In this document: one piece after another, positions 7,562 to 17,676 of the stretch
Layout of the letters: every line of letters begins with the position of its first letter
Position numbering within the stretch: the first letter of the stretch is position 1
Assembly: GCA_965276815.1 (NCBI GenBank)
Contig: CBDIBE010000008.1
Location: forward strand, 434,001 to 498,000
Length of the DNA stretch: 64,000 nt
Direction of reading: 5' to 3'
Origin: JAVVHH01 sp965276815
Lineage (GTDB): Bacteria > Pseudomonadota > Alphaproteobacteria > Acetobacterales > Acetobacteraceae
Notes under the pieces: generated by a model
Seen by the model: only the letters and a program-made list of their open reading frames with translations
What the model was told of the DNA's origin: nothing
Database searches by the model: none
Made by a program: the position numbers and the translations under genes

Positions 7562-9031
7562 ATGAACATGTCAGAAACGAGTAATCTCGCCGTGGCGGCG
7601 CCCTATGGGCCCGCTTCCGGCGAGTTCAGCGGCGTGCATCTCGGCCAGATTAGGGCCCGCAACAGCTTGCTGCTGGCGGGCGCGTTTACCGCCCTGATCG
7701 TGCCGTTCGCCGTCATTGTCGGCGCGCTGCTCTATCGGTCGCGGCTGCACTACCAGATCAACTACAACGAAGGCTGGAACAGCTACTTCGTGCAGCGGAT
7801 CTTACAGGGGGACCCGCTCTACCCCGATCGCTCGACCCAACTGATCAACAATTATCCGCCGCTCTCATTCTACCTGGCAGCGCTGCTGTCGCAGCTCACC
7901 GGGTCGGTTCTGGTCGCGGGACGCGCGCTGGCTTGGTTCGGCTATGCCGCTTCAGCGACGCTCATCGGGTTGAACCTGCGGCGCATGGGCAGCAATGCCA
8001 CGGGTGCCTGGTTCGGCGCGCTGTTCTTCGCCGCCTGCCTCGCGACGCGATTCGACCTCTATGTCGGCATGTTCGACCCGCAGCTCGTTGGGCAAGCGGT
8101 GATGCTGACCGGGTTGCTCGTGCTGCTGTCGCGCCAAACGGTGACAGGCGTGGCCATTGCCGCGCTCCTCATCGTCATTGGCGGCTTTTTCAAGCACAAC
8201 CTGGTCGCCCTGCCTTTGACCATCACTTTCTGGCTGGCCTGGTTCCGGCCGCGTTTGTTCATGCCATGGCTCGTGTCGCTTCTGACGCTGCTGGCGGGGG
8301 GACTTGTCGCCTGCGCCGCCCTGTTCGGGCCTGAATTCGCCGCCGGGCTCACCGTGCCGCGCCGCATGGATTTGGCCGACGGGGTCCGCAAGGTGCTGCA
8401 CTGGCTCTTGCCGCTCGAGCTCCCCTGCGTTCTGGCGACCTTGTCGCTCACTCTCGGCGGCCCGTATGCGGCGCTCGTCGGCATTCTTTTGGCCGTTTCG
8501 TTGGTGGTCGCCGACATCGGCTCGGCGGCGTGGGCAACCAATTACAACATGCTGTTCGAAATGGTCGTTGCCGTTTCGTTCGGCCTCGGCCTGCTGGTTG
8601 GCCGGCCCTCCCAGCGCGCGCCCGACGGCTGGGTGGCGCTCGCCGCTTGCGGCAGCCTCTGGGTCACCGCGCTCGTGCTTGGCACCTCGGTCACGACGAG
8701 CTGGTCAGCTTGGTCGGCCCAGCAATCGGGCCGGGACAACCAGGCGCAGGCCGATATCGCGGTGATCCGCGCAACCCCGGGCCCCGTGTTGTGCGGCACG
8801 CTGCTGCTCTGCTTCGAAGCCGGCAAACCGCTCGTCTACGACCCGCTGAATTATGGCCAGCGGCCGGGCGAGAACCAATCTGGCCTCCGCCAAGATATCG
8901 AGGCCGAGCGATTCGCGCTCATCCAGACCGACATGGCCAATCTCTATTTTAACACTGCGACCCTCGATGCCATTCGCTCGAATTATCGCGAGATACCTGG
9001 CCATCCCGGCCTGCAGGCCCCCGCGCACTAG
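7562..9031 (+). CDS. Polytopic membrane protein, GT-C glycosyltransferase-like
   Basis: 489 residues with about ten to eleven predicted membrane helices starting near residue 38. The first periplasmic loop has acidic/aromatic YNEGWNSYFVQ, followed by NNYPPLSFYLAAL. This layout is typical of GT-C fold enzymes (ArnT/PMT-like, GT39/GT83) that use polyprenyl-phosphate sugars. A catalytic role is inferred from that layout only. The start is ATG 7562; a second ATG lies six bases downstream. A cytoplasmic GT8 enzyme follows 53 bp downstream on the same strand, so both may decorate one surface glycan. Confidence 0.72.
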   Translation: MNMSETSNLAVAAPYGPASGEFSGVHLGQIRARNSLLLAGAFTALIVPFAVIVGALLYRSRLHYQINYNEGWNSYFVQRILQGDPLYPDRSTQLINNYPPLSFYLAALLSQLTGSVLVAGRALAWFGYAASATLIGLNLRRMGSNATGAWFGALFFAACLATRFDLYVGMFDPQLVGQAVMLTGLLVLLSRQTVTGVAIAALLIVIGGFFKHNLVALPLTITFWLAWFRPRLFMPWLVSLLTLLAGGLVACAALFGPEFAAGLTVPRRMDLADGVRKVLHWLLPLELPCVLATLSLTLGGPYAALVGILLAVSLVVADIGSAAWATNYNMLFEMVVAVSFGLGLLVGRPSQRAPDGWVALAACGSLWVTALVLGTSVTTSWSAWSAQQSGRDNQAQADIAVIRATPGPVLCGTLLLCFEAGKPLVYDPLNYGQRPGENQSGLRQDIEAERFALIQTDMANLYFNTATLDAIRSNYREIPGHPGLQAPAH

Positions 9032-9084
9032 ACACAAGCCGCCGGACGCCGCATGAGCGCGGCTGTTCAGGAAGGACTGGTCGA

Positions 9085-10017
9085 ATGGCGGCGCCCGAGG
9101 TCATCTCCGTTCTGATGGCGTTCGACGCCAACTACGCCCCGCACGGCGCGGCCTGCCTGGCCTCCTTGCTGCGGCACAGCCAATCCCGCTTCGACGTCAC
9201 GATCGCCTGCAGCGCCGACCCGGCGAGCTTCGCCGACCGCATCCGTCGCTCCTTTGCCCGCAATCACCGGATCACCATCGACATCAAGCCGTTTGCGCTG
9301 CCGAAAGACACGCACTTCCCGCTGCCCTACACGCTGACCCCGGAGACCTACCTGCGGTTCTGGGTGCGCGAGCTGCTGCCCGGCCGCTCGCGCGCCCTCT
9401 ATATGGACCCCGACACCATCGCGACCGCCTCGGTCGACGAGCTCTGGCACACCGACCTTCAGGGCCGCGTGCTCGCCGCCGTGCCGATTCCCAACTCGAC
9501 CCGGCCGAAAACCCACGACATGCCGCCCGGCAGCCTGTTCTTCAATGCCGGCGTCCTGCTGATCGACCTGGACGCCTGGGAAGCCCGTGACTACCGCGAC
9601 CGCTGCCTCGCCTACCTCCGCGCCCATCCCGAGCGCGCGCTGGACGGCGATCAGGACATCATCAACCTGGTCACCATCGGCGACTGGCTGCCGCTCGACT
9701 ATGTCTGGAACGTCATCAGCCCGTTCTACCGGCCGGGGTCGCACGATCTCGGTCTCTCGCCGGCGGAGATCGCCCGCACCCGCGACCAGGCCCGCATCGT
9801 CCATTTCAACGGCGCCAACAAGCCCTGGACCTACCTCGACGACCACCCCCGCAAGCCGGACTATCTTGCCGCCCGGGCGCAGACCGGCTGGGCTTGGCAA
9901 CCGGCGGACCGCACACCGTTCAACCGGGTGCGCAAGCACCTCGGCCCCTATGTGCCGGGCTGGGCGAAGCGGAACGCCAAGGCCCTGCTGCAGGCGGTAC
10001 GGACCAGTCCTGCATAA
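9085..10017 (+). CDS. Glycosyltransferase family 8 protein (LgtC-like)
   Basis: 310-residue GT-A fold enzyme expected to transfer galactose or glucose from a UDP-sugar with retention of configuration, acting at the cytoplasmic face on LPS or another glycan. The N-terminal VLMAFDANYAPH and the metal-binding DxD in YMDPDTI near residue 108 are present. FNAGVLLIDLDAW near 153, DGDQDIIN near 190 and the HFNGANKPW motif near 237 are all in family order. The start ATG 9085 has GGAAGGA shortly upstream. The acceptor is unknown. Confidence 0.93.
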   Translation: MAAPEVISVLMAFDANYAPHGAACLASLLRHSQSRFDVTIACSADPASFADRIRRSFARNHRITIDIKPFALPKDTHFPLPYTLTPETYLRFWVRELLPGRSRALYMDPDTIATASVDELWHTDLQGRVLAAVPIPNSTRPKTHDMPPGSLFFNAGVLLIDLDAWEARDYRDRCLAYLRAHPERALDGDQDIINLVTIGDWLPLDYVWNVISPFYRPGSHDLGLSPAEIARTRDQARIVHFNGANKPWTYLDDHPRKPDYLAARAQTGWAWQPADRTPFNRVRKHLGPYVPGWAKRNAKALLQAVRTSPA

Positions 10018-10040
10018 AGATCAGCCGCGCGCACGGACCG

Positions 10041-10068
10041 CTTGTTCTTGGGGCATGCTTGTCCTACC
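10041..10068 (+). promoter_or_regulatory. Candidate RpoH-like promoter for grpE
   Basis: CTTGTT at 10041-10046, a 16-bp spacer and CCTACC at 10063-10068 resemble the CTTG...CC(T/C)A(T/C) pattern of alphaproteobacterial heat-shock promoters. They sit directly before the grpE start at 10078, which would leave a very short leader. Only half of each element is conserved, so the call is tentative. No CIRCE (TTAGCACTC-N9-GAGTGCTAA) element or hrcA gene is visible. Confidence 0.3.
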
Positions 10069-10077
10069 TGACGCTGC

Positions 10078-10662
10078 ATGAGCGACGACCCCAACAACAT
10101 TCCGCCCGAGGTCGATCCCGCACTGCAGGACGACGCCCGGGCTCATGCGGCGGAGCACGAGCCCGCGGCGGCCGAGGACCCAATCGAGCAGCTCACCCGC
10201 GAGCGCGACGACATGCGCGACCGCTGGCTGCGCGCCGAGGCCGAGATGCAGAACGTGCGCACCCGTGCCAAGCGCGACGTGGACGACACGCGGCAATACG
10301 CCGTGCAGAAGTTCGCCGCCGACGTGGTCGAGGCCGCCGAGAACCTGCGCCGCGGGATCACCAGCCTGCCGGCTCCCGCGCCGGGTGAGCCCGAAGTGGT
10401 CACCAAGCTGCGCGAGGGGTTCGAGGGCGTGGAGCGCAGCTTCATCGGCATCCTGGAGCGCAACGGCGTCAAGCGCACGGACCCCACCGGCCAGCCCTAC
10501 GACGCGAACCTGCATCAGGCGATGGCCGAGCAGGAATCGGCCGAGCATCCGCCGGGCACCGTGGTCCAGGCCTGGACCCAGGCCTGGACCCTGAACGGCA
10601 GGCTGCTCAAGCCCGCGATGGTCGTGGTCGCCAAGCGCGCCGATCAGGACGAAGCGGCTTAA
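10078..10662 (+). CDS. grpE: Nucleotide exchange factor GrpE
   Basis: 194-residue co-chaperone that releases ADP from DnaK. The N-terminal part is acidic and disordered. A long helix region (LTRERDDMRDRWLRAEAEMQNVR) follows, then a beta-domain with RNGVKRTDPTGQPYDANLHQAM and PPGTVVQAW, the DnaK-contacting signature. An internal direct repeat encodes AWTQAWT near residue 163. It begins the grpE-dnaK-dnaJ chaperone cluster. The expected upstream repressor gene hrcA is not adjacent here. Confidence 0.96.
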   Translation: MSDDPNNIPPEVDPALQDDARAHAAEHEPAAAEDPIEQLTRERDDMRDRWLRAEAEMQNVRTRAKRDVDDTRQYAVQKFAADVVEAAENLRRGITSLPAPAPGEPEVVTKLREGFEGVERSFIGILERNGVKRTDPTGQPYDANLHQAMAEQESAEHPPGTVVQAWTQAWTLNGRLLKPAMVVVAKRADQDEAA

Positions 10663-10785
10663 TCTGCAAGGGTGTGCCTCTACGGGCTTGTCCGCAGAGG
10701 CTCGGAATAATACATCCGCTTGGTTCACCCATAGGGCGACCCACGGTGCTTCGGGCCGTGCGCCGCCGCTGACAAGGAGACGTTA

Positions 10786-12711
<1,926 letters not shown>

Positions 12712-12745
12712 CCGGCGCTCTCCGCTAGACGAGCAGTGAGACGGC

Positions 12746-12778
12746 CGGCGCCCGCGCTTCATCAGAAGGCGGGCGCCG
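12746..12778 (+). terminator. Strong hairpin between dnaK and dnaJ
   Basis: CGGCGCCCGC (12746-12755) pairs perfectly with GCGGGCGCCG (12769-12778), and the loop adds a CTTC/GAAG extension with a single bulge. There is no proper T-tract after it, so it may be an attenuator or an mRNA-stabilising stem that sets the dnaK:dnaJ ratio rather than a full terminator. dnaJ begins 28 bp downstream. Confidence 0.6.
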
Positions 12779-12805
12779 TGTTATCGGCGCCGGGAAAGGG
12801 CTGAC

Positions 12806-13957
12806 GTGGCGACCAAGCAGGATTTCTACACCACCCTGGGCGTGCCCAAGGATGCGAACTCGGAGGACCTGAAGAAGGCCTACCGCAAGCTGGCGATGAA
12901 ATATCACCCCGACCGTAACCCGCACGACAAATCGGCCGAGGCCAAGTTCAAGGAAGTCAGCGAAGCCTACGAAGTCCTCAAGGACGATCAGAAGCGCGGC
13001 GCTTACGACCGCTTCGGCCACGCAGCCTTCGAGCAGGGTGGCGGCCCCGGCGCCGGCGGTTTCGCCGGCGGCTTCAACTTCGAGGGCGGCCTCGGCGACA
13101 TTTTCGAGGGCCTGTTCGGCGACATGGCCGGCCGCGCCCGTGGCGGCCGCGCGCGCACCGGCGCCGATTTGCGCGCCCAGGTCGAAATCGACCTCAGCGA
13201 GGCCTTCGCGGGCACCAAGGTGCAGCTCCGGGTGCCGACGCGCGTCAAGTGCGTCGTCTGCGACGGCACCGGGTCGGAGAACAAGCAGCGCGACGATACG
13301 ACCTGCAGCACCTGCCGTGGCCAGGGCAAAGTCCGCGCGCAACAGGGCTTCTTCCTCGTCGAGCGGGCCTGCCCGACCTGCGGCGGGTCAGGCCGGGTGG
13401 TCAAGAGCCCCTGCAAGGTCTGCCGCGGCGAGGGCACCGTTCAGGGCGAGCGCACCCTCCAGGTGTCGATCCCCGCCGGCGTCGAGGACGGCACGCGCAT
13501 CCGCCTGGCCGGCGAGGGCGAGGCCGGACCGCAGAGCGCGCCGCCCGGCGACCTCTACGTCCATATCGCGATCCGCGCGCATGAGATCTTTCAGCGCGAC
13601 GGTGCCAACATCTACTGCCGAGTGCCGCTGCGCCTGACCCGCGCCGCGCTCGGCGGCGAGATCGAGGTTCCTTCGATCGACGGCACGCGGGCCAAGGTGA
13701 AGATTCCCGCCGGTACTCAGACCGGAGACCAGTTCCGGCTGCGTGCCAAAGGCTTCTCCGTGCTGCGCAGCGTCGAGCGTGGCGACATGTATATCCAGGT
13801 CGCCGTCGAGACCCCGCAGCACCTAACCCGGCGCCAGCGCGAGTTGCTCGAGGAGTTCGAGAAAGAGTCCGAGGGCCACGCCAAAGGCAGCCCGGAGAGC
13901 GAGGGCTTCTTCGCCAAGGTTGCGAAATTCTTCGAAGGCAAAGGCGGCGCGGGTTAA
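12806..13957 (+). CDS. dnaJ: Co-chaperone DnaJ (Hsp40)
   Basis: 383-residue type I J-protein. It has a J domain with the DnaK-activating HPD (MKYHPDRNPHD near residue 33), then a Gly/Phe-rich linker. Next come four zinc-binding CxxCxGxG repeats (CVVCDGTG, CSTCRGQG, CPTCGGSG, CKVCRGEG, residues about 148-210). The C-terminal substrate domains contain VSIPAGVEDGTRIRLAGEGE. The start codon is GTG at 12806. It follows dnaK by 94 bp with a strong hairpin in between. Confidence 0.98.
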   Translation: MATKQDFYTTLGVPKDANSEDLKKAYRKLAMKYHPDRNPHDKSAEAKFKEVSEAYEVLKDDQKRGAYDRFGHAAFEQGGGPGAGGFAGGFNFEGGLGDIFEGLFGDMAGRARGGRARTGADLRAQVEIDLSEAFAGTKVQLRVPTRVKCVVCDGTGSENKQRDDTTCSTCRGQGKVRAQQGFFLVERACPTCGGSGRVVKSPCKVCRGEGTVQGERTLQVSIPAGVEDGTRIRLAGEGEAGPQSAPPGDLYVHIAIRAHEIFQRDGANIYCRVPLRLTRAALGGEIEVPSIDGTRAKVKIPAGTQTGDQFRLRAKGFSVLRSVERGDMYIQVAVETPQHLTRRQRELLEEFEKESEGHAKGSPESEGFFAKVAKFFEGKGGAG

Positions 13958-13967
13958 CCGTCCACCA

Positions 13968-14063
13968 CCGTCATTGCGAGGAGCCAAGCGACGAAGCAAT
14001 CCAGGCCGCGTCCGTCCTTGCCGCCCCTGGATCGCCACACCGCTCCGCCGGCCGCGATGACGG
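13968..14063. repeat. Dispersed intergenic repeat (CCGTCATTGCGAGG type)
   Basis: This begins CCGTCATTGCGAGGAGCC, continues into GCGACGAAGCAATCCAG, and ends with CCTGGATCGCC...GCGATGACGG, forming a long imperfect hairpin of about 96 bp. Repeats with this core are widespread between genes in alphaproteobacteria; that is general knowledge and was not searched here. It separates dnaJ from the convergent DUF29 gene and may end transcription from both sides. Confidence 0.75.
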
Positions 14064-14071
14064 ATAGAGTC

Positions 14072-14497
14072 CTAATTGCCAAGCAGCTCATCGAGCGTTG
14101 ACGGACACTCGCCCCGCACCGGCCCCGGCGCCTGGCCGTCGATGTTGGCTGGCAGGATCGACCTGGCCTTTCGATACAGATCGCCGGCGTCGATCCGCTG
14201 ACGCATGGAGGGTGTGTACGCCTCGGCGGCATCGAGCCGGAACCGCCGCGCCTCGGCTCTCCACCCCGCCACCTCGCGCGACTCCGGCCACGCCTCCGAC
14301 TTGAGATCGTGCGCCATGGCTTGGATCAGCAATGACCGAACGGCAGAGAGCTGGCTCCGGCCCACGCTTTCGACCTCTTCGATGATGTTCGTCCAATCGG
14401 GCGATTCGTTCCCGGGCCGGCCCTGCGCGTAGAGTCGCAGCAACCTAGCCTGGTGCTCGGACCATTCCAGCACGTCATCCTCGTAAAGCCCGCTCAC
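14072..14497 (-). CDS. DUF29 family protein
   Basis: 141-residue cytoplasmic protein of unknown function with the DUF29 pattern: YEDDVLEWSEHQARLLR at the N-terminus, then WTNIIEEVESVGRSQ and SLLIQAMAHDLK, and a C-terminal YTPSMRQRIDAGDLYRKAR segment. The start is GTG 14497 with GAGGTCAGG just upstream. It lies 9 bp after the DUF3126 gene on the same strand, so the two are probably one transcript. No catalytic residues are established for the family. Confidence 0.9.
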   Translation of the reverse strand: MSGLYEDDVLEWSEHQARLLRLYAQGRPGNESPDWTNIIEEVESVGRSQLSAVRSLLIQAMAHDLKSEAWPESREVAGWRAEARRFRLDAAEAYTPSMRQRIDAGDLYRKARSILPANIDGQAPGPVRGECPSTLDELLGN

Positions 14498-14506
14498 CTG
14501 ACCTCC

Positions 14507-14737
14507 TCAGCGCTTCGGCGACGGCGCCGGCGCCAAATCCTCCTCGAGTATGGTGATGTGCAGCGCGTAGGACACTTCCCCGTCCTCATCGTCACGGTGC
14601 AGGGTTCCCAAGAACTCCTTGTCGATCATCACCTCCACCGAGGCTCCCTTGCGCTTCGGCACCGGCACCTCGATCCGGGCGGTGCCGAGCGTACGGCGCA
14701 AATAGGCCTCGACGCGCGCGATTTCCGTAGGTGTCAT
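14507..14737 (-). CDS. DUF3126 family protein
   Basis: 76-residue protein starting MTPTEIARVEAYLRRTLG and containing VEVMIDKEFLGTLHRDDEDGEVSYALHITIL. This matches the short alphaproteobacterial family DUF3126, whose function is unknown. A GGAGGGAAAT sequence precedes the ATG. It is the first gene of the DUF3126-DUF29 pair and is divergent from the TauD-type dioxygenase across about 120 bp. Its presence supports an alphaproteobacterial origin. Confidence 0.88.
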   Translation of the reverse strand: MTPTEIARVEAYLRRTLGTARIEVPVPKRKGASVEVMIDKEFLGTLHRDDEDGEVSYALHITILEEDLAPAPSPKR

Positions 14738-14858
14738 TTCCCTCCCTTTCGATAGTCCGTCCGGTTTAGCAGCGCCGGCGCGGCGACGCCATGGCGGGGC
14801 GCTTGCGCCATCGCGGCGCCGGAGCGATGGTGGCGGCAAAACGAGGGAGGCGGCGCCC

Positions 14859-15683
14859 GTGCCGGAAACCATCCAGATCCGCAAACTCACCCCGGTGATC
14901 GGCGCGGAAATCGGCGGCATCGACCTTTCGCAGCCACTGGGCAACCAGGCCTTCCAGGAAGTGCACGACGCGCTGATGGACAACCTGGTCATCTTCTTCC
15001 GCGACCAGCAGCTCGATCACACCCAGCAAGCGGAGTTCGGCCGCCGCTTCGGCGAGCTGCACATCCATCCCGCCGCGCCCTCGATCCCCGGCCACCCCGA
15101 AATCATGATCATCCACGCCGACGCCAACTCGAAATTCGTCAACGGCGAGGCCTGGCACTCCGACGTATCCTGCGACCCCGAGCCGCCGATGGGCAGCGTG
15201 CTCTATTTGCGCGTCATGCCTGAAGTGGGCGGCGACACGATGTTCGCCAACATGTACGCGGCGTTCGAAGCGCTCTCCCAGCCGATGCAGCGCATGCTGG
15301 CCGGGTTGACCGCGGTGCATGACGGCGAGGGCCTCTATCGCGGCCGCTACGGCACGGACGACCGCGGCCGCGTCTATCCGCGCGCCGAGCACCCGGTCAT
15401 CCGCACCCACAAGGTGACCGGCCGTCAGGCGCTGTTCGTCAACTCGTTCTTCACGACGCGGATCAAGGAGCTGACCAAGCCGGAGAGCGACGCCTTGCTC
15501 GCCTTCCTGTTCCGGCACATCGAGACCCCAGAATTCTCCTGCCTTTTCCGCTGGGCGCCGAACTCGCTGGCGTTCTGGGACAACCGTTCCTGCCAGCACC
15601 AGGCGCTCTGGGACTACTACCCGCACACGCGAAGCGGCACGCGGGTGACGATAAAGGGCGACCGCCCGTTTTATCGGGCTTGA
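14859..15683 (+). CDS. TauD/TfdA family 2-oxoglutarate-dependent dioxygenase
   Basis: 274-residue non-heme iron enzyme. The facial triad is visible as WHSD (His and Asp near residue 99) and the distal His in NRSCQHQAL near 248. The 2-oxoglutarate-binding arginine is in SGTRVTIKGDRP at the end. GAEIGGIDLSQPL at the N-terminus is characteristic. Members oxidise taurine, alkylsulphates, 2,4-D and other small acids, and the substrate cannot be chosen here because no sulphonate transporter is adjacent. GTG start at 14859. Confidence 0.93.
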   Translation: MPETIQIRKLTPVIGAEIGGIDLSQPLGNQAFQEVHDALMDNLVIFFRDQQLDHTQQAEFGRRFGELHIHPAAPSIPGHPEIMIIHADANSKFVNGEAWHSDVSCDPEPPMGSVLYLRVMPEVGGDTMFANMYAAFEALSQPMQRMLAGLTAVHDGEGLYRGRYGTDDRGRVYPRAEHPVIRTHKVTGRQALFVNSFFTTRIKELTKPESDALLAFLFRHIETPEFSCLFRWAPNSLAFWDNRSCQHQALWDYYPHTRSGTRVTIKGDRPFYRA

Positions 15684-15811
15684 GCGGGAGACCAGCAATG
15701 AAAACCCTGTCGTATATAGCCCTGTTCCTTGCCAGGTGAGTCGGTCCACCAGACAATAGCCATCGCAAAACACGCGAGCGGCATTGCAAGCATCCAATAC
15801 GCCTGGGCCAC
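15671..15811 (-). CDS. Possible 46-residue membrane peptide
   Basis: A short frame starts at GTG 15811 with GGAGACTTAAC just upstream. It encodes MAQAYWMLAMPLACFAMAI, one likely transmembrane helix, followed by a short charged tail (WWTDSPGKEQGY). It overlaps the 3' end of the TauD-type gene by 13 bp on the opposite strand. Length, helix and ribosome site make it plausible, but no family is recognised and it may be chance. Confidence 0.35.
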   Translation of the reverse strand: MAQAYWMLAMPLACFAMAIVWWTDSPGKEQGYIRQGFHCWSPAQAR

Positions 15812-15835
15812 GTTAAGTCTCCGGGATCAGGTGGC

Positions 15836-16471
15836 ATGACCGAAGACACGCTGCATGGCTATTTCCGCAGCACCGCAGCGTGGCGAGTGCGGATCGCGCT
15901 GAACTTGAAGGGGCTCAGCCCCAAGCTCGTCTCGCACCATCTCCGGCGCGGCGAGCAGCGCGCGCCGGACTATCTGCAAATCAATCCGCACGGCCTGGTA
16001 CCCACCCTTGAGACCGCCGGGGGACCGCTGACGCAGTCATTGGCGATCATCGAGTATCTCGACGAAACGCACCCGGCGCCCCCACTGCTGCCGGCGGCCC
16101 CACTGCCGCGCGCGCGCGCCAGAGCCTTTGCGCTCACTATCGCCTGCGACATCCACCCGCTGCAGAACCTCCGAGTGCTGCAGCACCTCCGCCATTACGG
16201 CCTCGACCAGGGCGAGGTGCAGAGTTGGGCGCGCGACGTGGTCGAGCAAGGATTGGCCGCCTGCGCCGCGCTGATCGCCGATCAGCCCGGCCCGTTCTGC
16301 TTCGGCCCGGCCCCGACCCTCGCGGACCTATGCCTGGTGCCGCAACTCTCCAATGCGCGCAGATTCGAGGCCCGGATGGATTACGGAAGGCTGCTCGAAA
16401 TTGAAGCCGCCTGCATGGCCTTACCGGCCTTCCAAGCTTCGCATGCCGACCGCCAGCCCGACGCCGAATAA
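15836..16471 (+). CDS. maiA: Maleylacetoacetate isomerase-like zeta-class GST
   Basis: 211 residues. The N-terminal thioredoxin-like domain has YFRSTAAWRVRIALNLKG, which matches the SSxxWRVRIAL active-site motif of zeta GSTs; the first Ser is replaced by Arg here but the following Ser/Thr remain. NPHGLVPTLE and SLAIIEYLDE bind glutathione. The all-helical C-terminal domain includes ACDIHPLQNLRVLQ, typical of maleylacetoacetate isomerase in tyrosine degradation. No hmgA or fahA is adjacent, so the in vivo substrate is inferred. Confidence 0.88.
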   Translation: MTEDTLHGYFRSTAAWRVRIALNLKGLSPKLVSHHLRRGEQRAPDYLQINPHGLVPTLETAGGPLTQSLAIIEYLDETHPAPPLLPAAPLPRARARAFALTIACDIHPLQNLRVLQHLRHYGLDQGEVQSWARDVVEQGLAACAALIADQPGPFCFGPAPTLADLCLVPQLSNARRFEARMDYGRLLEIEAACMALPAFQASHADRQPDAE

Positions 16472-16546
16472 ACGTCCTCACACCGGCGTGCCTTGTCACC
16501 CATGCTGCACTGCACCATTTAATATACACGATTTAGGACAGAGATT

Positions 16547-17635
16547 ATGCCCGGAATTGGCGAGAATATCCTTGGCTTTTCAAAGCTCCGCCAGGTTCAG
16601 GAGACCATGATGTCGAACTTGGCGGAACCCGGCCGGCTTAGGCTTGTCGCCACGACCGGCAGCAATCCCGGAGCGCTGCGGATGCTGACCTATGCGCCGC
16701 CGGGACTGCCGCCCGGCGCACCCTTGGTGGTGGTGCTGCATGGCTGCACTCAGAATGCGGCGGCCTACGACCACGGCGCCGGATGGTCGACCTTGGCCGA
16801 CCGGCACGGCTTCGCCCTGCTGTTTCCGGAGCAGGAGCGATCGAACAACGCCAATCTGTGCTTCAACTGGTTCCAGCCCGGTGACGTAACCCGCGGCGAG
16901 GGCGAGGTCGCCTCGATCCGGCAGATGGTCGCCCAGACGATCGCGGCGCACCGGATCAACCCGGCGCGCGTCTACGTCACCGGGCTATCGGCCGGCGGCG
17001 CGTTGGCGGCCGCGATGCTGGCGACTTATCCGGAAGTGTTCGCCGGCGGCGCCATCATCGCCGGCCTGCCTTACGGCTCCGCACACGGCATGCACGAAGC
17101 GTTCACCGCGATGCATCAGGTGCGGCATCACGACGCGGCTCAATGGGGCGACTTGGTCCGTGCCGCCAGCCCGCACCGCGGCCCCTGGCCGCACGTGCAG
17201 ATCTGGTATGGCGACGCGGACGCGACGGTCCGCAGCGGCAACGCCGAGGAACTGATCAAGCAGTGGTCCGACGTGCACGGTCTCAGCGGCGCGCCGGCGA
17301 CCGACCGGGTGGACGGCGCGATTCATTCGTCCTGGCGCGGCCCGTCCGGCGATGTCGTGCTCGAAAGCTATCTCGTGCCGGGCCTGGCGCATGGCACGCC
17401 CCTGAATACCGGGGCGGACGACATGGACCAGAGCATGGGCTCGGTCGCGCCGCACATGCTGGAAGCCGGCATCAGCTCGACCTGGCGGATTGCCAAATCC
17501 TGGGGCTTGCTGACCCAGGCAGCCCGGCCGCGCCGCACCACGCCGCAGCCGCGTCCCGCGGGCCGCCAGGTGCCGCTCGCGGCACGGGTCGGAAGCGTCA
17601 TCGAGAACGCGCTGCGCACCGCCGGGCTCTCGTAA
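16547..17635 (+). CDS. PHB depolymerase-family esterase (type 1 catalytic domain)
   Basis: 362-residue alpha/beta hydrolase with LVVVLHGCTQNAAAYDHGAGW, the signature of short-chain polyhydroxyalkanoate depolymerases and feruloyl-type esterases. The nucleophile serine is in GLSAGGALAAAM near residue 148, and the likely catalytic His is in GLAHGTPL near 284. No signal peptide is visible: the N-terminus MPGIGENILGFSKLRQ is amphipathic and reminiscent of phasin-like granule binding. An intracellular role on PHB oligomers is therefore possible. phbB and a phasin elsewhere in the window fit PHB metabolism. Confidence 0.85.
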   Translation: MPGIGENILGFSKLRQVQETMMSNLAEPGRLRLVATTGSNPGALRMLTYAPPGLPPGAPLVVVLHGCTQNAAAYDHGAGWSTLADRHGFALLFPEQERSNNANLCFNWFQPGDVTRGEGEVASIRQMVAQTIAAHRINPARVYVTGLSAGGALAAAMLATYPEVFAGGAIIAGLPYGSAHGMHEAFTAMHQVRHHDAAQWGDLVRAASPHRGPWPHVQIWYGDADATVRSGNAEELIKQWSDVHGLSGAPATDRVDGAIHSSWRGPSGDVVLESYLVPGLAHGTPLNTGADDMDQSMGSVAPHMLEAGISSTWRIAKSWGLLTQAARPRRTTPQPRPAGRQVPLAARVGSVIENALRTAGLS

Positions 17636-17640
17636 AATAG

Positions 17641-17661
17641 CCCTCTCCCTCCGGGAGAGAG
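17641..17661. repeat. 21-bp CCCTCTCCCTCCGGGAGAGAG repeat, copy 1
   Basis: A near-palindromic 21-bp sequence lies just after the esterase stop, continuing into GTTGGGTGAGGG so that longer stems can form. An identical copy occurs in reverse orientation at 29936-29956. Such CCCTCTCCC...GGGAGAGGG hairpins are common intergenic repeats in proteobacteria. Here it probably serves as a terminator between the convergent esterase and dehydrogenase genes. Confidence 0.75.
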
Positions 17662-17676
17662 TTGGGTGAGGGTGTC

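Noticed and set aside
10020..10785. CIRCE element or hrcA repressor control of the chaperone operon
   Set aside because: No TTAGCACTC-N9-GAGTGCTAA sequence and no hrcA gene could be found in this window.
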